Shown: one piece after another, positions 1-8,386 of the stretch
Layout: the number at the start of each line of letters is the position of its first letter
Position numbering within the stretch: the first letter of the stretch is position 1
Origin: Erysipelothrix sp.
Lineage (GTDB): Bacteria > Bacillota_I > Bacilli_A > Erysipelotrichales > Erysipelotrichaceae
Direction: 5' to 3'
Assembly (NCBI GenBank): GCA_018335655.1
Contig: JAGXRX010000012.1
Coordinates: forward strand, 1-40,401
Length of the DNA stretch: 40,401 nt
Notes under the pieces: generated by a model
Seen by the model: the letters and a program-made list of their open reading frames with translations, nothing else
Databases searched by the model: none
What the model was told of the DNA's origin: nothing
Translations under genes and position numbers: made by a program

Positions 1-54
1 GGCATCAGACTTTGACTCTGACATTCCCTGGTTCGATCCCAGGTACCCCAGCCA
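1..54 (+). tRNA. tRNA-Gln (UUG), 5' end outside window
   Basis: Only the 3' part is present. The anticodon stem TCAGA/TCTGA (5-9 and 17-21) encloses the loop CTTTGAC, giving anticodon TTG. The T arm is CCTGG-TTCGATC-CCAGG (27-43), and the acceptor strand is followed by G and an encoded CCA (52-54). The D arm and 5' acceptor strand lie before base 1. It is the first visible member of a three-tRNA cluster. Confidence 0.93.
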
Positions 55-60
55 ATTTTT

Positions 61-136
61 GACCCGTTAGCTCAGGTGGTAGAGCAACTGACTTTTAATC
101 AGTGGGTCGTAGGTTCGAGTCCTACACGGGTCACCA
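61..136 (+). tRNA. tRNA-Lys (UUU)
   Basis: Complete cloverleaf. Acceptor GACCCGT pairs with ACGGGTC. The anticodon arm ACTGA-CTTTTAA-TCAGT gives anticodon TTT. The T loop is TTCGAGT and CCA is encoded at 134-136. It starts 6 nt after tRNA-Gln and is probably co-transcribed with it. Confidence 0.97.
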
Positions 137-140
137 TGTT

Positions 141-214
141 GCGAGTGTAGTTCAATGGTAGAACTTCAGCCTTCCAAGCTGACTACGCGGGTTCGATTCC
201 CGTCACTCGCTCCA
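141..214 (+). tRNA. tRNA-Gly (UCC)
   Basis: Complete cloverleaf. Acceptor GCGAGTG pairs with CACTCGC. The anticodon arm TCAGC-CTTCCAA-GCTGA gives anticodon TCC. The T loop is TTCGATT and CCA is encoded at 212-214. It is the last tRNA before the terminator at 230. Confidence 0.97.
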
Positions 215-229
215 TATGACAAAAATTCG

Positions 230-255
230 AAACTGCGTAGTTGCAGTTTTTTTTT
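230..255 (+). terminator. Terminator of the tRNA cluster
   Basis: Stem AAACTGC (230-236) pairs with GCAGTTT (243-249) around loop GTAGTT and runs into an uninterrupted T tract. It separates the tRNA transcript from the TnpB-like gene. Confidence 0.85.
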
Positions 256-300
256 AGGATTTTTTATTGACTTCTTCTATATTGATATAGGAGGAACCTC

Positions 301-1287
301 ATGTATCGGACATATACATTTCCAATTTATCCAAATGAAGAAGCAAAACTATTATTGAACAACATGTTTGACGAACTACATATACTTATCACAGAAAATA
401 TTAAAAATCTATTGTCAATTGATAGCGAATTTAATGAATCTCCAACTCTTGTTCCACATCTAACCTTGCCTTACATAGATAGTATTTCAAAAATTATTTT
501 GAAGCATAAAAGATATGGATGGAGCGATGATAAGAACACTTTCTTCATAAAGCTCAAGAAACACATGCATTTTAGGATGATGAGTTTTTCAATCAATAAA
601 AGTGTGAACATCAAAACTAGACATGGGAAAGTATATTCGATTCCATACAGAATGCGTGAATATGTAAAACAAAAACTTACGCAAACAAAACCAGTAAGCA
701 TTAAGATTTTTATGAAGAATAATAAGTACCTTGCATCTGTTTTGATTAAAATAAAACCTAGTATTAGTGATGGCACATATAAAGCAGGTTTGGATATTGG
801 AGTAAAAGTACCAGCAGTTTTATATACTGAAAATGGAACGATAAGATTCTATGAAGGGGGACGATATCGCAGATTTCTATATAGTAAACAAGCATCTCTT
901 CTAAAGACGAATAGAATTGATTTATCAAGAAAGTTAAATGTGAGTCGCAAACTAAGAGATTTGGATCATAAGATTAGTTCAAAGATTGTAAAAGACTTGA
1001 TCAAATTTAAAGTTCACACACTAAATATTGAAGATTTGAAGTATATTCAGTTAAAGCACTCAAAACAACTAAATTCATCGTGGAGTTATGAAAGACTACA
1101 AAGATATATCATTTATAAATGTGAAACAGCGGGGATAAAAGTACTAAAAATAAACCCACATTACACTTCGCGCGCTTGTCCAATTTGCATGAAGCATAAT
1201 GTAGCCTACAAACGAGTTTATGAATGTGATTGTGGATATAGACATCATCGAGATGTTGTTGGAGCAATTAATATCATGCATAAATAA
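301..1287 (+). CDS. tnpB: Compact TnpB-like RNA-guided nuclease (IS200/IS605 accessory family)
   Basis: TnpB proteins are RuvC-like nucleases guided by an RNA made from the transposon right end. This 328-residue protein keeps all three RuvC acidic positions: D165 in GLDIG, E244 in NIEDL and D318 in HRDVVGAINI. A zinc ribbon sits before the last one (C293, C296, C309, C311). The second zinc pair reads C-x-C rather than the common C-x2-C, and the protein is shorter than the usual 370-420 residues. The N-terminal half resembles TnpB only loosely. ATG 301 follows a strong SD (GGAGG at 290-294). No tnpA transposase lies nearby, so the copy is stand-alone. It sits between the tRNA terminator and the next gene's promoter. 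A Cas12-like effector is unlikely at this size with no CRISPR array. Confidence 0.85.
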   Translation: MYRTYTFPIYPNEEAKLLLNNMFDELHILITENIKNLLSIDSEFNESPTLVPHLTLPYIDSISKIILKHKRYGWSDDKNTFFIKLKKHMHFRMMSFSINKSVNIKTRHGKVYSIPYRMREYVKQKLTQTKPVSIKIFMKNNKYLASVLIKIKPSISDGTYKAGLDIGVKVPAVLYTENGTIRFYEGGRYRRFLYSKQASLLKTNRIDLSRKLNVSRKLRDLDHKISSKIVKDLIKFKVHTLNIEDLKYIQLKHSKQLNSSWSYERLQRYIIYKCETAGIKVLKINPHYTSRACPICMKHNVAYKRVYECDCGYRHHRDVVGAINIMHK

Positions 1288-1353
1288 GTTAGCCAGTTCT
1301 ACTATAGGTACAGTTACTGGAAGGATTATGAGGAATCCATAATATGCCTCAAG
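1288..1353 (+). ncRNA. Candidate omega-RNA 3' scaffold / element right end
   Basis: Directly after the nuclease stop codon are two hairpins. CCAGT (1293-1297) pairs with ACTGG (1316-1320), and GGATT (1323-1327) pairs with AATCC (1334-1338). The second loop contains TGAGG (1329-1333), which can pair with CCTCA (1347-1351) to form a pseudoknot. Folded RNA at the 3' end of tnpB, ending near a CTCAAG-like boundary and followed by guide sequence, is known for this family. The RNA probably begins inside the tnpB coding end, and its 5' limit is not visible. The exact right end near 1353 is inference. Confidence 0.5.
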
Positions 1354-1366
1354 GGATCTCGAATCA

Positions 1367-1375
1367 TGATATACT
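1367..1375 (+). promoter_or_regulatory. Extended -10 promoter of the 2-hydroxyacid dehydrogenase
   Basis: TGA-TATACT matches an extended -10 element (TGnTATAAT, one mismatch). An SD (AAGGAG, 1382-1387) follows, with ATG at 1395. No convincing -35 is seen. It begins just after the presumed right end of the tnpB element, so the insertion left this promoter intact. Confidence 0.6.
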
Positions 1376-1394
1376 CTTATCAAGGAGTCATATT

Positions 1395-2297
1395 ATGAAT
1401 ATATTAATAACAACAAAAGATACCATAAAGCTTGATTATTCAATTAACATAAACGTTGAATATTTAAGTGAGTTAGGTTTATCAACAATCGAAGAAATTG
1501 AAGACAAGTACGATGTAATAGTAGGTGGTTTTGAGTTAAAGAAGCTTAACTTTTCAAAGTTTTTAAACTTGAAATTCATTCAATTGATAAGTGCGGGCTA
1601 TGATTACATAGATTTAGATAAAAACTCCAATGTCATGCTTTCAAATGCACGTGGAGTATATTCGAGTGCTATCGCAGAATGGGTTCTAAGTGCGCTATTA
1701 ATGGAGATTAAAGAGTTTAGAACTATTTTTAAGCAGCAAATCGAAAAAAGATGGGACAGAACTCTAAAATCTCAAGATTTGAAAGATAGACGAATAGTCG
1801 TTTTTGGAACAGGTAGTATCGGTTGTGAAGTTGCTAGGTTACTAAAACTACTTGGTGTGCAGATTGATGGTGTAAACTCTAATGGAAGGTACATTGAAGG
1901 GTTTAATAAAACGTTGTCACTAAGTCAATCAAAAACAATGATGAGTGATTATGATATTCTAGTTTTCTGTCTACCATCAAACAATGAAACGAAAGATTTC
2001 TTGAATGAGTCTAGTATATTAGAATTAAATTCGGGGAGTATAGTGATTAATGTTGGAAGAGGAGATCTTATTAGTAAAGAAGCGATTCTGAAAAGAAGTG
2101 ATGTTAGATTCATTCTTGATGTACATCATATAGAGCCAATACCTATCGATAGTGAATTGTGGAATCTTGATAACTTGCTTATCTCTCCGCATATCTCATT
2201 CTATTCCAAAGAATATGTTGAATCATTGAAAGATTTGATTCAAATCAATATTTTGAATTTGTTAGATAGCAAAGAAGTGATTAATAGGGTAAAGTAA
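1395..2297 (+). CDS. D-isomer-specific 2-hydroxyacid dehydrogenase family protein
   Basis: NAD(P)-dependent reductase of 2-keto acids to D-2-hydroxy acids, 300 residues, cytoplasmic. The central Rossmann motif reads GTGSIG within the run starting VVFGTG. The family's catalytic residues are visible: Arg in NVGRGD, Glu in HHIEPIP and His in SPHIS. ATG 1395 is chosen over an in-frame ATG at 1344 because AAGGAG precedes it and the family alignment starts there. It is a single-gene transcript with its own promoter and downstream terminator. The substrate (lactate, glycerate, phosphoglycerate or other) cannot be told from sequence, and the protein is divergent from well-known subgroups. Confidence 0.85.
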   Translation: MNILITTKDTIKLDYSININVEYLSELGLSTIEEIEDKYDVIVGGFELKKLNFSKFLNLKFIQLISAGYDYIDLDKNSNVMLSNARGVYSSAIAEWVLSALLMEIKEFRTIFKQQIEKRWDRTLKSQDLKDRRIVVFGTGSIGCEVARLLKLLGVQIDGVNSNGRYIEGFNKTLSLSQSKTMMSDYDILVFCLPSNNETKDFLNESSILELNSGSIVINVGRGDLISKEAILKRSDVRFILDVHHIEPIPIDSELWNLDNLLISPHISFYSKEYVESLKDLIQINILNLLDSKEVINRVK

Positions 2298-2368
2298 TTG
2301 AAGAATTAAATCTAAGATGATATTATCAAGATGCTCGATACCTTCTTAACAACATTTTATCGACATAT

Positions 2369-2394
2369 AAGCACCTCCTGCAAAGGTGCTTTTC
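2369..2394 (+). terminator. Rho-independent terminator
   Basis: AAGCACCT (2369-2376) pairs with AGGTGCTT (2384-2391) around CCTGCAA, followed by T residues. It ends the dehydrogenase transcript a few bases before the next promoter. Confidence 0.85.
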
Positions 2395-2403
2395 ATTTAT
2401 ATA

Positions 2404-2418
2404 TGGTATAATATTCAC
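2404..2418 (+). promoter_or_regulatory. Extended -10 promoter positioned for leaderless patatin mRNA
   Basis: TGG-TATAAT is a perfect extended -10. The hexamer ends at 2412 and ATG begins at 2419, so the expected transcription start (7 nt after the hexamer) is the A of the start codon. No SD is present. The upstream terminator blocks read-through. This makes a leaderless mRNA the simplest reading. Confidence 0.7.
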
Positions 2419-3303
2419 ATGATAAATTTCGAAATTTTTAATAAAAAAATAGGTCTTTCACTTTCGGGGGGAGGAATAAAATCATACGCTCAACAACCAA
2501 TCATTGAGTATCTTTATGCTAAAAAGATTAAATTTAGCTATTTTGCAGGGACAAGCATGGGGTCTGTGGTTGCAACACTTTTAGCACAAGGACTTAACGC
2601 GGAAGATCTAAAGAAATCTTTGATAAGATTAGAGAAGAACTTCATGGATAGAAAGATTATCACACCTAAAATTACATCAATCGCAAAAAATAATCACAAC
2701 GGGTTTCTTGAAGGTGAGAAATTAGAAAAACTACTTGAAGAAGAGTTTGCACTTCATGGAATTACCCATATTGAAAACTTGAAATCTAGTTTATTTGTGG
2801 TAGCAGTAGATTTAATCACATCACAACTTGTTATATTTACTTCTTGTAAAACCTTTAAATCTAAGAACCCAAATGTAAAAGTGATCACTACTGGGAAACT
2901 TTCTCAAATAGTAAGAGCATCTTGTTCTATCCCGGTACTACTTCCATCTGTTGATATAGATGATATGAGACTTGTTGATGGAGGACTACTAATGGCCATG
3001 CCTGTTACTCCAATCATTGACGCTGGAGCAAAGAAAGTCATTTCAATATCAATGCTATCAGACCCTACAAAATCTACGTATGATTCAATAATGGAAGTTG
3101 GTCTAAGAAGTTTAGATATGATAATTGATGCATCTATTTATATAGAAAAAGGAAAATCAAATCTAAACATAAATATTCCTTTAGGTGATATAACTATCAT
3201 TGATGTTGGAAAGTCATCTCAAGTGTTTGAGATTTCAAAGCAATGGCTGATTGATAACTCTGTAGAACTTAATAAACAATTGAAAGAAAAGGAGATACTA
3301 TGA
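2419..3303 (+). CDS. Patatin-like phospholipase family protein
   Basis: Serine lipid acyl hydrolase of the patatin/RssA type, 294 residues. The oxyanion-hole motif SGGGIKS is near the N-terminus, the nucleophile elbow GTSMG (Gly-x-Ser-x-Gly) about 40 residues later, and the catalytic Asp in VDGG around residue 190. Together these make a complete Ser-Asp dyad. No signal peptide is visible, so it probably acts in the cytoplasm or at the inner membrane face. The start at 2419 (MINFEIF) is chosen because the promoter -10 lies just 6 nt upstream; the in-frame ATG at 2386 would lie inside the preceding terminator. Its stop codon overlaps the next gene's start (ATGA), suggesting translational coupling with the aldo/keto reductase. 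The lipid substrate is unknown. Confidence 0.88.
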   Translation: MINFEIFNKKIGLSLSGGGIKSYAQQPIIEYLYAKKIKFSYFAGTSMGSVVATLLAQGLNAEDLKKSLIRLEKNFMDRKIITPKITSIAKNNHNGFLEGEKLEKLLEEEFALHGITHIENLKSSLFVVAVDLITSQLVIFTSCKTFKSKNPNVKVITTGKLSQIVRASCSIPVLLPSVDIDDMRLVDGGLLMAMPVTPIIDAGAKKVISISMLSDPTKSTYDSIMEVGLRSLDMIIDASIYIEKGKSNLNINIPLGDITIIDVGKSSQVFEISKQWLIDNSVELNKQLKEKEIL

Positions 3304-4109
3304 TCACAAGGAAACTATTAAATGGTGTTGAAATACCTGCGATTGGATTAGGGACGTGGAAAATACCAAACGATGAAGTTGCGGATATTATCGTTGAAGC
3401 TGTTAAATTAGGTTATCGACACATTGATACAGCAGCCGTTTATCGCAATGAAGAAGGTGTCGGCGAAGGAATTAGAAAATGTGGGATTGACCGCTCTGAG
3501 ATTTTTGTAACAACAAAAGTCTGGAATGATGATCAAGGATTCCTAACTACCCTTAAAGCATTCGAAAAATCATTGACTCGTTTAGGATTAGAATATATTG
3601 ATCTCTATTTAATCCATTGGCCAAAACCGTTAAATGCTGAAACATGGCGTGCACTTGAACACTTATATAACGAGGGTAAAGTGCGAGCTATTGGTGTTTC
3701 GAACTTCCATCCTCATCACTTTGATGCTTTGATGGAAACTGCAAAAATTAAACCCATGATTAATCAATTTGAGCTACACCCTAAATTAACTCAAGAAGTT
3801 AGTGTTTTGTTTTATCAATCCCAAGGTGTTGTTGTTGAAAGCTGGAGTCCTTTAATGAGAGGGCAAGTAAACGACAGTGAAATCTTATTAGATATCGCGA
3901 AGAAATATGGGAAAACACCTGCACAGGTAGTTTTAAGATGGAACATTGATAAAGGTTTTGTAACCATTCCGAAGTCAGTAAAAGTTGAAAGATTAAAAGA
4001 GAATATCTCAATCTTTGATTTTGAACTCGATAAAAATGATATCGCTAGAATTGATTCGATGAATATTAACTACAGAACTGGTCCTGATCCAGATTTAATT
4101 TCATTTTAA
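3300..4109 (+). CDS. Aldo/keto reductase (2,5-diketo-D-gluconate reductase-like)
   Basis: NADPH-dependent carbonyl reductase with a TIM-barrel fold, 269 residues. The N-terminal GLGTW, the catalytic region RHIDTAAVY (Asp and Tyr), the Lys in VTTKVW and the His in LIHWP give the full Asp-Tyr-Lys-His tetrad. The cofactor-binding end reads IPKSVKVERLKEN, typical for the NADPH phosphate clamp. It overlaps the patatin stop by 4 nt (ATGA) and so is the second gene of a two-gene operon. Its last codons overlap the 3' end of convergent mutY by 9 nt. The physiological aldehyde or keto substrate is not predictable. Confidence 0.93.
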   Translation: MITRKLLNGVEIPAIGLGTWKIPNDEVADIIVEAVKLGYRHIDTAAVYRNEEGVGEGIRKCGIDRSEIFVTTKVWNDDQGFLTTLKAFEKSLTRLGLEYIDLYLIHWPKPLNAETWRALEHLYNEGKVRAIGVSNFHPHHFDALMETAKIKPMINQFELHPKLTQEVSVLFYQSQGVVVESWSPLMRGQVNDSEILLDIAKKYGKTPAQVVLRWNIDKGFVTIPKSVKVERLKENISIFDFELDKNDIARIDSMNINYRTGPDPDLISF

Positions 4110-5075
4110 TAACTTATTAATTATCTTCTTATGTGCCGTAATAATAGGCACATTTTTTAATTCATCAATTTTCAAAGTAATCCAATCATCTTGATTAAGA
4201 TCAATTTGATTATGGTAAATGTTTAATTTCCATACTTTATGAGAGAAAACGTGCTTCGTTTTATAGTCGGGCGGCATATCTCTCACTTGCTGAGTCATTT
4301 GAGGTAAACGATACATGCCGGACATAAGTCCATCAGAATCATCTAAACTCATCAAAATACTATCATTACTTGTATTTATAAACACATCATAAAACTCATC
4401 TTTAACTTGATTTTTCTTAGTAGATATAGGCAAGGATGATTGCATATTATTAGTCTTTGCAAAACAATATTTACTAAGTGGACACTCTATACATTTAGGA
4501 TTCTTAGGGGTACACACTAATGCGCCAAATTCCATCCAAGCCTGTGTAAGAATATAGTTATTATCATTATCAAGAAAAGGAGTAAGTTTCCCCTTAATAC
4601 TATCAATTGTTGAACGTTTTGATGGATCAGTATTGATTCCAAACAGTCTTGTTGCTACGCGAATGACATTTCCATCAATTGCTAATACGGGTTTATTAAA
4701 AGCAATAGAAATTATTGCACCTGCTGTATAATCTCCTACACCGGGCAGTGAGCGAATACTATCATAATCTTGTGGAAACACAGAGTTATACTCACTAACA
4801 ATTTTCTTTGCGGCAGCATGAATAAACCTAGCTCTTCGATAGTAACCTAATCCTTCCCATGCTTTGAGAATTTCACCTTCTTGAGCAAGTGCTACACTAT
4901 CAATCGTTGGAAACTTTTCTATCCATCTCAAGTAGTATGGAATCATGGTATCAATCTGTGTTTGCTGAGCCATTATTTCTGAAATCCATATATGATATGG
5001 ATCACGACTATCTCTAAAAGGTAATGATCTTTGGTTCTGAAGATACCAATGAACTAATTCTTGTTTAATTTCCAT
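4101..5075 (-). CDS. mutY: Adenine DNA glycosylase MutY
   Basis: Removes adenine mispaired with 8-oxoguanine in base excision repair; 324 residues. The helix-hairpin-helix LPGVGDYTAG (about 110-119) and the catalytic residues E33 (SEIMAQQTQ) and D134 (IDGNVIRV) are visible. The [4Fe-4S] ligands C188, C195, C198 and C204 have the exact C-x6-C-x2-C-x5-C spacing. The C-terminal MutT-like recognition domain is present but divergent. ATG 5075 begins directly at the family N-terminus. No SD precedes it; instead a promoter is placed so that transcription would start at the ATG. The 3' end overlaps the convergent reductase gene. Confidence 0.96.
   Translation of the reverse strand: MEIKQELVHWYLQNQRSLPFRDSRDPYHIWISEIMAQQTQIDTMIPYYLRWIEKFPTIDSVALAQEGEILKAWEGLGYYRRARFIHAAAKKIVSEYNSVFPQDYDSIRSLPGVGDYTAGAIISIAFNKPVLAIDGNVIRVATRLFGINTDPSKRSTIDSIKGKLTPFLDNDNNYILTQAWMEFGALVCTPKNPKCIECPLSKYCFAKTNNMQSSLPISTKKNQVKDEFYDVFINTSNDSILMSLDDSDGLMSGMYRLPQMTQQVRDMPPDYKTKHVFSHKVWKLNIYHNQIDLNQDDWITLKIDELKNVPIITAHKKIINKLLK
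4131..4158 (+). terminator. Plus-strand terminator lying inside mutY coding sequence
   Basis: ATGTGCC (4131-4137) pairs with GGCACAT (4147-4153), followed by a run of six T. It is oriented to stop the patatin-reductase transcript and lies wholly within the antisense 3' coding part of mutY. Confidence 0.75.
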
Positions 5076-5081
5076 AAAATA

Positions 5082-5110
5082 ATGATAATTAAAAAAAGTG
5101 ACATTGTCAC
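5082..5110 (-). promoter_or_regulatory. mutY promoter, positioned for a leaderless mRNA
   Basis: Read on the minus strand: -35 GTGACA (5105-5110, 5 of 6 matches), a 17-nt spacer, -10 TATCAT (5082-5087, 5 of 6), then 6 nt to the ATG at 5075. The expected transcription start is the first base of the start codon. No SD exists. Confidence 0.7.
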
Positions 5111-5111
5111 T
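5097..5111. repeat. Short palindrome overlapping the mutY -35 box
   Basis: AGTGACA-T-TGTCACT has perfect 7-nt arms around a single base. It covers the whole -35 hexamer of mutY, where a repressor site would be expected. It is flanked by A and T runs and could also form a weak bidirectional terminator hairpin. Which role applies is undecided. Confidence 0.6.
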
Positions 5112-6713
<1,602 letters not shown>

Positions 6714-6714
<1 letters not shown>

Positions 6715-7742
6715 TGAAAACGAGTGATTTTGACTACAATTTACCAGAGAACTTAATTGCACAAAATCCAACTGATAAACGCGATATGTCTCGTTTGATG
6801 CATGTTCAAGTTAAAGAAGGAGGCTTTTCACATTATCATTTCTCTGAAATAGTAGACCTACTAAAACCAAATGATGTTTTAGTGTTGAATAATACCAAAG
6901 TAATTCCTGCACGCTTATATGGAATGAAAGAAATTACTCATGCGAAAGTTGAACTTCTAATTTTAAAATTAGATGGAATATATGCAGAATGTATGGTAAA
7001 GAAGGCAAAAGTCGTCAAGATTGGGACAAGAATTCTTTTTCAACATCCTGACCTTGTTGCTGAATGTGTTGAGGTGTTAGATGAAGGACTACGCCGTTTC
7101 AAATTCACTTCTCAAAGGCCAATCCTTGAAATGCTTTATGAAGTTGGAACTATGCCACTGCCACCATATATAAAACATAGTACTACCACCATGGATCGTT
7201 ATCAAACAGTCTATGCAAAAAAAGAAGGAAGTAGTGCGGCACCAACAGCTGGATTACATTTCACCCCAGAACTCATTGAAAAGTTAAAAGAAAAGGGAAT
7301 AACATTTGTTGAATTGACGTTACATATTGGTTTAGGAACATTCAAACCTGTAGAAGTAGAAGACGTTTCAATGCATAAAATGCATTCAGAAACTTACTAT
7401 ATAAGTGAAGAAAGTGCAAAGATTCTATCAAAAGCTAAGGAAAATCAACAAAGAATTATCGCTGTAGGCACAACCAGTGCAAGAACACTTGAAAGTGTTA
7501 TGCAAAAACATGGTAAAATAGTGAAAGACGAGGGAGATACAAACATATTTATTACTCCAGGATATAAGTTTAAAGCCATTGATGGATTAATTACTAATTT
7601 CCATTTACCAAAATCAACATTAATGATGATGGTGACTGCACTAGGAGGATATGATCTTCTTATGAGTGCATATAAGGAAGCAGTAAGCCTTCAATATCGC
7701 TTCTTCTCATTTGGAGATAGTATGTTTATTGACTTAGGATGA
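6714..7742 (+). CDS. queA: S-adenosylmethionine:tRNA ribosyltransferase-isomerase
   Basis: Transfers and isomerises the ribosyl part of SAM onto preQ1 in tRNA, producing epoxyqueuosine. At 342 residues it has full family length. Characteristic stretches include FDYNLPENLIAQNP at the N-terminus, VLNNTKVIPARLYG, the SSAAPTAGLHFT block, the LHIGLGTFKPV block and the C-terminal LITNFHLPKSTLMM. The gene starts on the last base of tgt (TAATG) and overlaps queH by 4 nt (ATGA), so the three are translationally coupled. Confidence 0.97.
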
Positions 7743-8386
7743 ACGCAAAAGAACTTTATGATTTACAATTAAAGACGATTGAGGAAATCAAACTAAGTGG
7801 TCGTAAACCGACCCTTCTTTTGCATTCTTGTTGTGGACCATGTAACACGTATCCTATGGAATATCTATCTCAATTTTTTCAATTAACGTTATTCTTTAAT
7901 AACCATAATATTTATCCATATGAAGAATATAAGAGACGCTTTGATGAATTGTTGAACTATGTTAAAGTCTTTGAAAAAAAAGAGAACATAAAGATTGATG
8001 TCATTTTACCTCCAGATTATCTTAATGCTTCATTTAGTGAAAAACTAAGACCATTTGCAAATGATAAAGAAGGGGGAACACGCTGTAACATGTGTTTTGC
8101 TCTTCGTTTGTCAGAATCAATGAAGTACGCTTCTAAACATGAATTTGAGTATATCGCTACTGTAATGAGTGTTAGCCGACACAAAGATGCATTAGCAATT
8201 CATGACATTGCTTCACGGCAAGTATTAAAATTTCCAGATTTAAAGTATCTCCCTTCAAATTTCAAAAAGGGAAATGGTTATAATCGAGGAATTGAAATCT
8301 CAAAAGAACACAACATGTATCGCCAAGATTATTGTGGTTGTCAGTTCTCTCAATCATGTGGAAAGGAATCCATCAAATGCGTATAA
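7739..8386 (+). CDS. queH: Epoxyqueuosine reductase QueH
   Basis: Reduces epoxyqueuosine to queuosine in tRNA. QueH (former DUF208) is the cobalamin-independent alternative to QueG. The protein has 215 residues. Metal and Fe-S cysteines are visible in HSCCGPC (C31, C32, C35), TRCNMC in the middle and DYCGCQFS near the C-terminus, which is the family signature. It overlaps the queA stop by 4 nt with no separate SD, so it probably depends on coupling. It completes the late queuosine steps; none of the preQ1 synthesis genes (queC, queD, queE, queF) are in the window. Confidence 0.95.
   Translation: MNAKELYDLQLKTIEEIKLSGRKPTLLLHSCCGPCNTYPMEYLSQFFQLTLFFNNHNIYPYEEYKRRFDELLNYVKVFEKKENIKIDVILPPDYLNASFSEKLRPFANDKEGGTRCNMCFALRLSESMKYASKHEFEYIATVMSVSRHKDALAIHDIASRQVLKFPDLKYLPSNFKKGNGYNRGIEISKEHNMYRQDYCGCQFSQSCGKESIKCV

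Noticed and set aside
301-1287. Cas12f-like CRISPR effector
   Set aside because: There is no direct-repeat array, no cas1/cas2, and the folded 3' end after the gene fits TnpB.
2386-2418. Upstream ATG as the patatin start
   Set aside because: It lies in the terminator stem of the preceding gene, before the only promoter.
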